DNA of 55,199 nt. It comes from an uncultured Oscillospiraceae bacterium. GTDB taxonomy: Bacteria; Bacillota; Clostridia; Oscillospirales; Acutalibacteraceae. Location of the stretch: positions 1 through 55,199 of the forward strand of contig CAJJLZ010000018.1 of the NCBI GenBank assembly GCA_905192745.1. Direction: 5' to 3'. The notes beneath the pieces were generated by a model, which saw nothing but the letters and a program-made list of their open reading frames with translations, did no database searches and was not told the DNA's origin. The first letter of the stretch is position 1. Every line of letters starts with the position of its first letter. A program made the position numbers and the translations under genes. Positions 36,916-45,232 of the stretch are shown in pieces.

Positions 36916-39003
36916 ATGAAAAAAAGACTATGCGCGGCGGGAATCCTGCTGTCGGTGCTGCTCTCCGGCCTGACTGTGCAGGCTAAGAGCGATTTTTCTC
37001 ATGATTACATTCTCAACGGGGAAACCGGGAAGCAATCGGTTATTCCCGAGACCCATGAATGCGGAATGTACATCGACTATATTGAGGGATATCAGCCCAA
37101 CGACGACTCTGTGGGACGCCTCAATAATCCTCAGGATATTTTTGTGGACCGACAGGATAACATCTACATCGCGGATACCGGCAACAACGCGGTGGTGAAG
37201 CTGGATGCCGAAGGGCGGTTTGTCATGGCCATCACGGAGGAAAGCGGGGGCATACGATATCCTCTGGGCATTTTTGTGGATGAGGACCAGGACATTTTTG
37301 TGGCGGATAACGGCAACGCCCGTATCGTTCACTTCGATGCCGAGGGCGGGTATGTGGAGGAATTCGTGGCGCCGGATTCGGAGCTGCTCAGTCAAAACCT
37401 CACCGCTTTTGACCCCGCCAAACTAGCCATTAACGATTACAACGGATACATCTATCTGCTGATCGGCAAGGAGTTCCTTACGCTGGATGCCAAAAATCAG
37501 TTTAAGGGCCTGATCGGTACGGAACCGGTGGGTTTCGACCTGACGGATTATCTGGTGCGTATACTGGCAACCGACCTGCAGAAGGAAAAGCTGAAAAAGA
37601 GGGAACCGGTTTCCTATAACAATTTCTGCATTACTTACGACAACAAAATTTACGCGGTTTCCATGGCCGAGCAGAATCAGATCAAGAAGATCAATTCCTC
37701 GGGAGACAGTCTGTTCCCCGCCGGAACATACGGCGAACGCTCCGTGGACCCCGAAACCGGTGAAACGGCAGCGCCGTCCCTGGTGGATATCGCGGTCAAT
37801 TCCCATGAAATGATTACCGTGGCGGATCAGCGCACCTCCCGGCTGTATCAGTATAATGTGGACGGAGAGCTGCTGGCAGTTTTCGGAGGCGAAGGGGAAA
37901 CCCGCGGCCGCTTCGGCACCATCACCTCTCTGTGCTACAACACACAGGATGAACTGCTGGTGCTGGACGGCGAAAGCAACAGCGTACAGCTGCTGCGCCC
38001 CACCGCCTTTATGGATGCGGTACACTGGGGTATTACCCTGTATCGCCAGGGGCGGTATGAGGAATCGCTGACCACCTGGGACACTATTTCCGAAATGGTC
38101 AGCTGTTACCCGGTGGCGCAGACCAGCATTGCCAATATCTACTACAAACAGGAGCGCTATACGGCAGCCTTGGCGGAATATCAGGAGGCCGGCAATAAAG
38201 AGGGATATGCCATCGCCCTCGGCGCTATCCGCAAGGACTATCTGGTGAAAAACTTCAGTTGGGTGGTGCCGGCCGGGGTGGCGGTGATCGCTCTGGCGCT
38301 GTTTCTGGTGCTGTACGCCCGGCGGTATTGCCTGCTGATTGCCGACGATATGTATGACCCCAAAATATCCCGTATACGGGAGCTGTGCGGCATGAGCCAG
38401 TTGGCGCTGTTCCATCCCCTGCAGACATGGGATGCACTGAAGTGGCGCCGGATGCGGACCAACTGGCTGCCGGTGGCAGTACTGCCACTGCTGACAGTGC
38501 TGGTACGCTTTCTGGCCTCTTCCTGCACCGCCTACACGGTATCCTCCGTGGAAAGCTATGAGGTGTCCTTCTGGTATGAGTTTCTGCTCGTCGCGGTACC
38601 CTATGTGACTTTCGGTCTGGCGCTGTTTAAAATCACCAGTGTGTTTTCCGGCGAAATGACCCTGTGCGAGACATTCAGCGCTCTGGGATATTCCTTGGTG
38701 CCGATGATCGTCATCTGGCCGGTGCTTACCGTCCTGTCCCATTTGGTGGCCGAAGGCGAAGTGGGGATATTCGGCGCCGCGCAAATCGTAGTATATCTGT
38801 GGGTGGCAATCAATATCCTGTCCGCGGTCCAGCGCATCAACGACGTGTCGCTGAAACGGGCGGTGGGGCTAGCTCTGCTTAGTGCGGTGGGCGCCCTGAT
38901 CGTGTGGGCCCTGTGCGTGTTGATCTACATCTTCACCGCCCAGCTTGGCTTTTTTGCAAGCGACCTGTGGGCAGAAATTATCAGCCGCCTGTACAGCCTG
39001 TAA
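36916..39003 (+). CDS. NHL-repeat propeller + TPR-like + TM + YIP1-like membrane protein, module B
   Basis: 695 residues, one more than its module A counterpart. Signal peptide about 1-24. NHL-type blades are clearer here: LNNPQDIFVDRQDNIYIAD and YPLGIFVDEDQDIFVADNG, spaced about 45 residues apart. A TPR-like segment (YRQGRYEESLTTWDT, then YKQERYTAALAEYQEAGN) is followed by a TM span at about 448-470 and a YIP1-like domain of about five helices (about 485-690). It probably displays the propeller outside and anchors it through the membrane domain near the permeases. Function unknown. Confidence 0.78.
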   Translation: MKKRLCAAGILLSVLLSGLTVQAKSDFSHDYILNGETGKQSVIPETHECGMYIDYIEGYQPNDDSVGRLNNPQDIFVDRQDNIYIADTGNNAVVKLDAEGRFVMAITEESGGIRYPLGIFVDEDQDIFVADNGNARIVHFDAEGGYVEEFVAPDSELLSQNLTAFDPAKLAINDYNGYIYLLIGKEFLTLDAKNQFKGLIGTEPVGFDLTDYLVRILATDLQKEKLKKREPVSYNNFCITYDNKIYAVSMAEQNQIKKINSSGDSLFPAGTYGERSVDPETGETAAPSLVDIAVNSHEMITVADQRTSRLYQYNVDGELLAVFGGEGETRGRFGTITSLCYNTQDELLVLDGESNSVQLLRPTAFMDAVHWGITLYRQGRYEESLTTWDTISEMVSCYPVAQTSIANIYYKQERYTAALAEYQEAGNKEGYAIALGAIRKDYLVKNFSWVVPAGVAVIALALFLVLYARRYCLLIADDMYDPKISRIRELCGMSQLALFHPLQTWDALKWRRMRTNWLPVAVLPLLTVLVRFLASSCTAYTVSSVESYEVSFWYEFLLVAVPYVTFGLALFKITSVFSGEMTLCETFSALGYSLVPMIVIWPVLTVLSHLVAEGEVGIFGAAQIVVYLWVAINILSAVQRINDVSLKRAVGLALLSAVGALIVWALCVLIYIFTAQLGFFASDLWAEIISRLYSL

Positions 39004-39016
39004 AGGAGGGAAAACA

Positions 39017-41260
39017 GTGAAAAAAATATCCATAAAACGTCCTAAGCTTTGGATAGCGGCGGTGGCGGCCGCGGCGGTTGTCGGCCTGCTGGTGACAACC
39101 CTGTTTTCCGGACGGGTCTATATCACCACTGAACAATTGGCGGCCGGCGTACCGGCCCTTCCTGTGCCGGAAAAGGCAGAGGGGGATGTCCCCGAGGCGG
39201 ACGGCTGGGTGACGGTCGCACAGGCGGACGGACGGAGGCTGGAGTGGGACGCGCAGCAGGTATTATTCCGCGTAGTCTCGGATACCACCGGCGTCATGTG
39301 GGAATCCGGGTATGATTTCGAGCATTTGGACGAGTACTCCAAGCGCAACCGGAGGCTGTTGACGACTCTGCTGCAGATCAATTATCTGGACGCTTCCGGC
39401 GCGGAGGCGTCCCTGAACAACACCGTCAGCGGGGTGTATACCGAGGCCAGCCTATTGAAAAACGGTATGGCGCTGCAGTTCACCTTTGAAGAAGCCGCCA
39501 TTTCGGTCACTTTGCAGCTGACACTGGATAAATGGGGGCTGTCCCTGCGCATCCCGGAAGAGGAACTGCGGGAAGAAGGAGAGTGCCGCCTGCTGTCTAT
39601 CGATATTCTGCCCGCTTTCGGCTCCATGCTCACCGGGGATGACGGATTTATACTGTATCCCGACGGCTGCGGCACCATCATGGACTGCAACTCGTCCGGC
39701 AAAACGGCGGGCGTGTATACCAAAGCGGTGTACGCGGACCGCTACAAGGATCTGGAGGAAGTGGCGGACGCTTTCGCACGGGGCGAAACCGGGGTGCCGC
39801 TGCCCTACTTCGGCAGTGCGCTGAACGGTCGCCGGGGTTGTATCGCCTATGTGGAAAACGGAGCGGAAAACGCCCGCGTCAGCCTCTCGATAGGCAGCGA
39901 TACTCTGCCGCTCAACCGCTTATATACCACGGCTGTATATCGCTTCAGCCGCGAACTGACCAATTCTCAGGGAACAACGGCCATCGCCTTTTCCACCGAA
40001 CGGGAAGTTCTGGATTACCGGGTGCATTACCTCCTTCTGGAGGAGAACGCCGCCACTTATTCCGACATGGCAGTGACGCTGCGCGGTTTTCTGCAAGAAG
40101 CGGGAATCCTTCCCTCCCAGCCGCGTTGGGACACAACGGTGCCGATAACGGTAGAATGGCTGATCTCGGTACGGCAGAACGAACTGTTTCACTCCGGCAA
40201 TCTGGTGATGACCTCCTTTCAGCAGGTGGACGAATCCCTGAAAGAATTGGAGGCGGCGGGGGTGAAGAGTACCCGTTCGCTGCTGCTGGGCTGGCAGAAG
40301 GAGGGATGCGGCGTGTATCCGCTGTCCACTTCGGCTCTGGGTGCGGCGGGCGGCCGCAGCGGGCTGGCCAGCCTGCTGAAAACAGGCAGCGGCGACCGGA
40401 TGTTTTTTCTGGAAACCGATTATGTGCAGGCGGATGCCGACGGCTCTTTCAGCAAACGGCAGGACGCCGTGACGGATTTTATGCACACGGTGGTCACCGA
40501 TGCCTCTGAGTCCCGGTTTCTGCTCAATCCGCTTCGGCAGTATGACCGGTTTACCCGTCGGGATCTGTCTGCTTATGCTTCTTTGGGCGCCGCTGGGCTG
40601 GCCTTCAATTCGCTGGGACGGTACCTTCCCGCCGACTATGCGTCCGGCCGCGCGGCTTCCGGCGCCGATACCCGCCGTGCCTATGCGGCTTTGCTGCAAA
40701 AGACACAGGAGCAGGGGATGCAGGCGGCGGTACAGACCGGGACGGATTATCTGCTGGCAGGCAGCAATTATGTGTACGACGCCTATGATCTCAGCTCCGG
40801 GCTGCACATGTTTACCCGGGAGATTCCCTTTTATCAAATGCTGCTGCACGGTCTGATCGCCTATTCCGGGGTGACTCCGGGCAATATGTCCGCCGACTTT
40901 ACGCAAATCAAGCTCCACTGGGTGGAATACGGCTGTGATCCCTACTTTCTGCTGTCCGAACAATCCTCCGGTATGCTGGAAAATGCCGTAATCAGCGATG
41001 TGTTCAACTCCCGCTTTGACGACTGGAAAGATCAGGTCGTTCAGGTGTATGAGGAGTTCAACCGCAGGCTGTCCCCGCTGAACGGCCAAAAGATACAGCG
41101 CCACGAGTATCTGAGCGAGGATGTGGCATGTGTCACCTATGAGAACGGCAGTATCGTGCTGGTAAACTACGGGCTGCAGGAAACGGAGACACCGTACGGC
41201 ACGGTGCCCGCAAAGGATTACATGGTAATACAAGGGGAGGGAAACGGGAATGAAGAGTAA
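39017..41260 (+). CDS. DUF5696-like extracellular protein, module B
   Basis: 747 residues from GTG 39017 (AAAGGAGGG 8 bp upstream). Instead of a cleavable signal it starts with a likely uncleaved membrane anchor (PKLWIAAVAAAAVVGLLVTT). It keeps the family loop GFILYPDGCGTIM at about residue 209 and a C-terminal DVACVTYENGSIVLVNYG matching the module A copy. Possible catalytic acids cannot be named. Overlap of 11 bp with the following permease indicates coupling. Confidence 0.7.
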   Translation: MKKISIKRPKLWIAAVAAAAVVGLLVTTLFSGRVYITTEQLAAGVPALPVPEKAEGDVPEADGWVTVAQADGRRLEWDAQQVLFRVVSDTTGVMWESGYDFEHLDEYSKRNRRLLTTLLQINYLDASGAEASLNNTVSGVYTEASLLKNGMALQFTFEEAAISVTLQLTLDKWGLSLRIPEEELREEGECRLLSIDILPAFGSMLTGDDGFILYPDGCGTIMDCNSSGKTAGVYTKAVYADRYKDLEEVADAFARGETGVPLPYFGSALNGRRGCIAYVENGAENARVSLSIGSDTLPLNRLYTTAVYRFSRELTNSQGTTAIAFSTEREVLDYRVHYLLLEENAATYSDMAVTLRGFLQEAGILPSQPRWDTTVPITVEWLISVRQNELFHSGNLVMTSFQQVDESLKELEAAGVKSTRSLLLGWQKEGCGVYPLSTSALGAAGGRSGLASLLKTGSGDRMFFLETDYVQADADGSFSKRQDAVTDFMHTVVTDASESRFLLNPLRQYDRFTRRDLSAYASLGAAGLAFNSLGRYLPADYASGRAASGADTRRAYAALLQKTQEQGMQAAVQTGTDYLLAGSNYVYDAYDLSSGLHMFTREIPFYQMLLHGLIAYSGVTPGNMSADFTQIKLHWVEYGCDPYFLLSEQSSGMLENAVISDVFNSRFDDWKDQVVQVYEEFNRRLSPLNGQKIQRHEYLSEDVACVTYENGSIVLVNYGLQETETPYGTVPAKDYMVIQGEGNGNEE

Positions 41261-42164
41261 GACCGGAATGATGTTTCGGGAAATGCGGCACCGGTCGCTG
41301 ATCGGACGCAATTACTGGACGGGACTGTTTTTCGTGTTTCCCTGGATTCTGGGCGCACTGATGTTTCTGGTGTTTCCCCTGTATCGTTCACTGCTCCTGA
41401 GCGTGTCCGAAATTGAGCAGCTGCGTACCTTTGACCTGAAATTTGTGGGCATTCAGTGGTATTACGATGCCTTTGCCGCGGATGTGAAGTTCATCCCCAG
41501 TCTGCTGTCCACCTCTGTGGATAACCTCATCAATCTGCCGCTGATCAACATTTTTGCGCTGATCGTGGCGTTGCTGCTCAATCAGAACATCCGGTGCTGC
41601 GGGCTGTTCCGTTCCATGTTTTTCCTGCCGGTGCTGCTGGGGACGGGCTTCATCATGCAGCAGCTGCTGGGGCAGAACGTAGGAGAGGACGCCGTCAGCT
41701 TTGCCCGGGGCATGCTGCTTCCCCAGCAGCTTCAGGCCTATTTGGGGGAAACGGTGGTCGAATTTATCCAGTCCTTCATCAACCGGCTGACTACCATCAT
41801 GTGGAGTTCCGGGGTGCAGATCCTCATTTTCCTGGCGGCGCTGCAGGACATCCCCTCCTCCATTTACGAGGCGGCCCGGGTGGACTCCGCCGACGGATGG
41901 GAGAGCTTTTGGCTGATTACCCTGCCCATGCTGGCGCCCATGATCCAACTGAATCTGGTATATACGGTGCTGGCCACCTTCTCCATGGCGGACAACGAGG
42001 TACTGGAATTTATCCAGTGGCTGGCTTTTGAATCCGGTGACGCTCATGGGTACGAGTATTCCTGCGCGGTAAGCTGGATCTACTGCGTGTTCGTATTGCT
42101 GGTGATTGGCCTGCTTGTGCTGCTGACACGGCGGTTTGTGGACAATGTCAAGGATAGGAGCTGA
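41250..42164 (+). CDS. Sugar ABC transporter permease, MalF type (module B, second pair)
   Basis: 304 residues. Spans begin at YWTGLFFVFPWILGALMFLV. The central insertion (VSFARGMLLPQQLQAYLGE) matches the longer form seen only in the second MalF of module A. EAA loop YEAARVDSADGWESFWLITL at about residue 204. Confidence 0.88.
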   Translation: MKSKTGMMFREMRHRSLIGRNYWTGLFFVFPWILGALMFLVFPLYRSLLLSVSEIEQLRTFDLKFVGIQWYYDAFAADVKFIPSLLSTSVDNLINLPLINIFALIVALLLNQNIRCCGLFRSMFFLPVLLGTGFIMQQLLGQNVGEDAVSFARGMLLPQQLQAYLGETVVEFIQSFINRLTTIMWSSGVQILIFLAALQDIPSSIYEAARVDSADGWESFWLITLPMLAPMIQLNLVYTVLATFSMADNEVLEFIQWLAFESGDAHGYEYSCAVSWIYCVFVLLVIGLLVLLTRRFVDNVKDRS

Positions 42165-42171
42165 GAAGAAT

Positions 42172-43104
42172 ATGGGAGTTTCTCCGGCAGTCAGGCAGCA
42201 TATCGGCAAACGCGCAGGCAAGTGGATTCTGCGTCTGGCCACCTATATTCTGCTCATTGACCTTTCATTCGTTTTTATTTACCCGTTTTTGTACATGCTT
42301 TCCACTTCGCTGAAAAGCTATGAGGATCTACACAACCTGTTGGTGGCGTGGATTCCCACGGGGCTGCATTGGGAGAACTACACGCTTGCGGGAGAGGCCA
42401 TGTCCCTGAACGTCACCGTGTTCAACTCCATATGGGTAACCGTTCTGGCCACGGCGGGGCATCTGATTTCCTGTTCCTTTATCGGATATGGATTTGCCCG
42501 CTTTAATTTTCCGTTTAAGAAAGCCTTGTTTTTCGGTGTAATTTTATCGGCGGCCATCCCCGTGCAGTCGATTATCGTGCCGCTGTACATTGTCTACTAC
42601 AATATGGGGATGCTCAACACCTTTCTGCCGTTGATTGTGCCTACCTTTTTGGGATTTGGTCTGCGGGGCGGTATTTTCATCTATCTGTTCCGGCAGTTTT
42701 TCTACGGATTTCCCGCAACGCTGGAAGAGGCGGCCCGTATTGACGGATGCGGCCGCATCCGTAGCTTTTTCCGCATCGCCTTGCCGGCGGCGGGGCCGAC
42801 CATTGTGGTGACCACGGTGCTTTCCATGGTGTGGCACTGGAACGACTATTACGAGCCGTCGGTGTACCTGACCGCCGGAAGCAAAACGGCGCTGGTGACG
42901 CAGATGCTGCCCAATCTGTATGCGAATATCAGCGGTATGATTAGTCAGACAGGGGAAATCAATCAGATGGAACTGATGACCCTGTATCACGAGGGAGTGG
43001 TTATGGCGGCGACGGCCATCGCAATTCTGCCGCTTCTGATTGCCTATGCCATCCTGCAGAAGAAGTTTATGGCAAGTATTGAGATGACCGGTCTGGTTGG
43101 TTGA
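42172..43104 (+). CDS. Sugar ABC transporter permease, MalG type (module B, second pair)
   Basis: About 310 residues from ATG 42172, preceded by a TAGGAG 11 bp upstream that overlaps the end of the previous gene. EAA loop EEAARIDGCGRIRSFFRIAL at about residue 183, then VWHWNDYYEPS, the same WHWND phrase as in 16705-17658. It closes module B. Confidence 0.88.
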   Translation: MGVSPAVRQHIGKRAGKWILRLATYILLIDLSFVFIYPFLYMLSTSLKSYEDLHNLLVAWIPTGLHWENYTLAGEAMSLNVTVFNSIWVTVLATAGHLISCSFIGYGFARFNFPFKKALFFGVILSAAIPVQSIIVPLYIVYYNMGMLNTFLPLIVPTFLGFGLRGGIFIYLFRQFFYGFPATLEEAARIDGCGRIRSFFRIALPAAGPTIVVTTVLSMVWHWNDYYEPSVYLTAGSKTALVTQMLPNLYANISGMISQTGEINQMELMTLYHEGVVMAATAIAILPLLIAYAILQKKFMASIEMTGLVG

Positions 43105-43131
43105 GTTTAGAAAGAGGAAGGTTTGCACGGT

Positions 43132-45213
43132 ATGCGTATTTCAATCGAAAACGACGGACTGTACATGGTGATTGATGTGGAAGAGGATGGTCGGGTATCC
43201 TTACGGCATTTTGCTCCCCATCCTTATGACGGCCGCGATACAGGCTGCTATTATCCGCTTCTGGAACTGCATTTTCAGGGACAGAATATCGACGGGCACC
43301 ACGGTTCCCGTCATACGGAAACGTATCCCGCAGCACTTTTGCGATACCGGGATCATCGCCTGGAGCCCCGCCCTGGAGGCAGAGAACTGACCCTGTCCAT
43401 GGCGGGCGGCAGCGTGGCCGTGGATATGCACTACGTCCTGTATGATGGGGTATCCGCGGTACGCAGCTGGGCAGAGGTGGAAAACGTGGGAGAGGCCCCG
43501 CAGACGCTGGATTATATCACCTCCTTCGCCTACTACGGTGTCAGCGACGGGGTGGAAGGCTCTTTTGAGGACAAGATGTTGTTTGACATCCCCTATAACA
43601 CCTGGCACGGCGAGCTGCAATGGCATCGGAAAAGCGCCTGGGAGCTGGGGCTGATGGATATGGAATGCCCCTCCCTCCGGCGGCTGACCATTTCCCAGAC
43701 CGGAAGCTGGTCCAGCGGGGAATACGCACCGCTGGCGGTGCTGGAACGGGAAGGAAGCAGCGATTGCCTGTGCTGGCAGATCGAGCATAACGGTTCCTGG
43801 GGCTGGGAATCCGGCAACATTCTGGGCAACGGCCTGTATTTGCAATTGACCGGCCCCAACGGCGACCAGCACGCCTTTGAAAAGGTGCTGGAACCCGGCG
43901 AACGGTTTTGCTCCGTGCCGGTGGCGGTGGGAGTGTCGGACGAGGGTTTTGACGGCGCGATCGGGGTACTGACCCGGTACCGGCGCCGTATCCGGAGGCC
44001 AAACCGGGACAACCGGGAATTGCCTATCATTTTTAACGACTACATGAACTGTCTGATGGGGGATCCCACCGAGGAGAAGATATTGCTGCTGGTGGATGCC
44101 GCCGCGGCCGCCGGCTGCGAATACTATGTGATGGATGCCGGCTGGTTCTCCGAGAGCGAAGGCGGCGACGACGACTGGTGGCCCTCCATCGGCATTTGGA
44201 AAGCAGCGTCCTTCCGCTTCCCCCACGGGCTGGCCTATGTGATGGATTATATCCGCAGCAAGGGTATGATTCCCGGCATCTGGGTGGAGTTGGAATGCAT
44301 CGGCCCGGATTGTCCTCTGGCCGGCACTCTGCCGGATGACTGGTTCTTCATGCGCCACGGACGCCGGGTAATGGAACACTACCGGTATCAACTGGACTAC
44401 CGCAATCCCGCCGTGCGGAAATTTGCCCGGGATGTGGTGGATGAACTGGTGCAGGAATACCATGTGGGATATCTCAAAATCGACTATAATATCAACGCGG
44501 GCCTGGGCACCGACTATCAGGCGGACAGCGCGGGAGAAGGGCTTTTGGAACACAACCGCTGTTTGCTGAAATGGTACGATGAACTCTTTGCCGACTATCC
44601 GGAGCTGATTGTGGAAAACTGCGCTTCCGGCGGGATGCGGATGGATTACGCCATGCTGCAGCGTCTGAGCATTCAGTCCATCTCGGACCAGCAGGATTAT
44701 CGGCGGCAAAGCATCATTGCCGCTATGTCCGCCACCGCAGTGACCCCGGAGCAGGGGGCCTGCTGGAGCTATCCCAGCCTGACCGGAGACGACGAAGAGA
44801 CGGTGTATAATATGGTCAACGTGCTGCTGGGACGGATTCATCAAAGCGGGTTTATCAACCGCCTCCCCCAATCCACGCTGAAGCGGGTGAAAGAGGCGCT
44901 GACCTGTTACCGTCAGATACGGGGGGATATCCGTGAGGGACTTCCCGTGTATCCGCTGGGGCCGGTCACCTTCCATTCCCCCTGGTCCGCCTACGGCTTG
45001 CTCTGCGGCCGCCGGCTGTATCTCTCCGTCTGGCGGCGGGATGCGGAAGAGGACACGGCTGTCCTTCCCCTGACGAAGCTGAAAGGCGCTCCCTATACGG
45101 TGAAGGTTCTGTATCCCGCCGATCTGCCCGTTTTCTGGGAGGCGAATGCCGACAGCCTTCAGGTAACGCTGCCTGCCCGGCAAACGGCCCGCCTGTTATG
45201 CATTGAATTTTAA
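43132..45213 (+). CDS. Alpha-galactosidase, glycoside hydrolase family 36
   Basis: 693 residues without a signal peptide, so it should act in the cytoplasm on imported oligosaccharides. The beta-supersandwich N-domain has YYPLLELHFQGQNIDGHHG. The TIM barrel carries YYVMDAGWFSE, the nucleophile strand YLKIDYNINAG (D451) and the acid/base loop SISDQQDY (D519), preceded by NCASGGMRMDYAM. ATG 43132 is chosen over TTG 43123 for better spacing to GGAAGG. Its position right after module B implies that the imported glycan carries alpha-galactosyl groups. Confidence 0.92.
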   Translation: MRISIENDGLYMVIDVEEDGRVSLRHFAPHPYDGRDTGCYYPLLELHFQGQNIDGHHGSRHTETYPAALLRYRDHRLEPRPGGRELTLSMAGGSVAVDMHYVLYDGVSAVRSWAEVENVGEAPQTLDYITSFAYYGVSDGVEGSFEDKMLFDIPYNTWHGELQWHRKSAWELGLMDMECPSLRRLTISQTGSWSSGEYAPLAVLEREGSSDCLCWQIEHNGSWGWESGNILGNGLYLQLTGPNGDQHAFEKVLEPGERFCSVPVAVGVSDEGFDGAIGVLTRYRRRIRRPNRDNRELPIIFNDYMNCLMGDPTEEKILLLVDAAAAAGCEYYVMDAGWFSESEGGDDDWWPSIGIWKAASFRFPHGLAYVMDYIRSKGMIPGIWVELECIGPDCPLAGTLPDDWFFMRHGRRVMEHYRYQLDYRNPAVRKFARDVVDELVQEYHVGYLKIDYNINAGLGTDYQADSAGEGLLEHNRCLLKWYDELFADYPELIVENCASGGMRMDYAMLQRLSIQSISDQQDYRRQSIIAAMSATAVTPEQGACWSYPSLTGDDEETVYNMVNVLLGRIHQSGFINRLPQSTLKRVKEALTCYRQIRGDIREGLPVYPLGPVTFHSPWSAYGLLCGRRLYLSVWRRDAEEDTAVLPLTKLKGAPYTVKVLYPADLPVFWEANADSLQVTLPARQTARLLCIEF

Positions 45214-45232
45214 AAAAGGAGCATACTTACTT

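Noticed and set aside
43201..45183. Minus-strand open frame of 660 codons opposite the GH36 gene
   Set aside because: It mirrors the GH36 gene almost exactly and shows no ribosome site or family motif.
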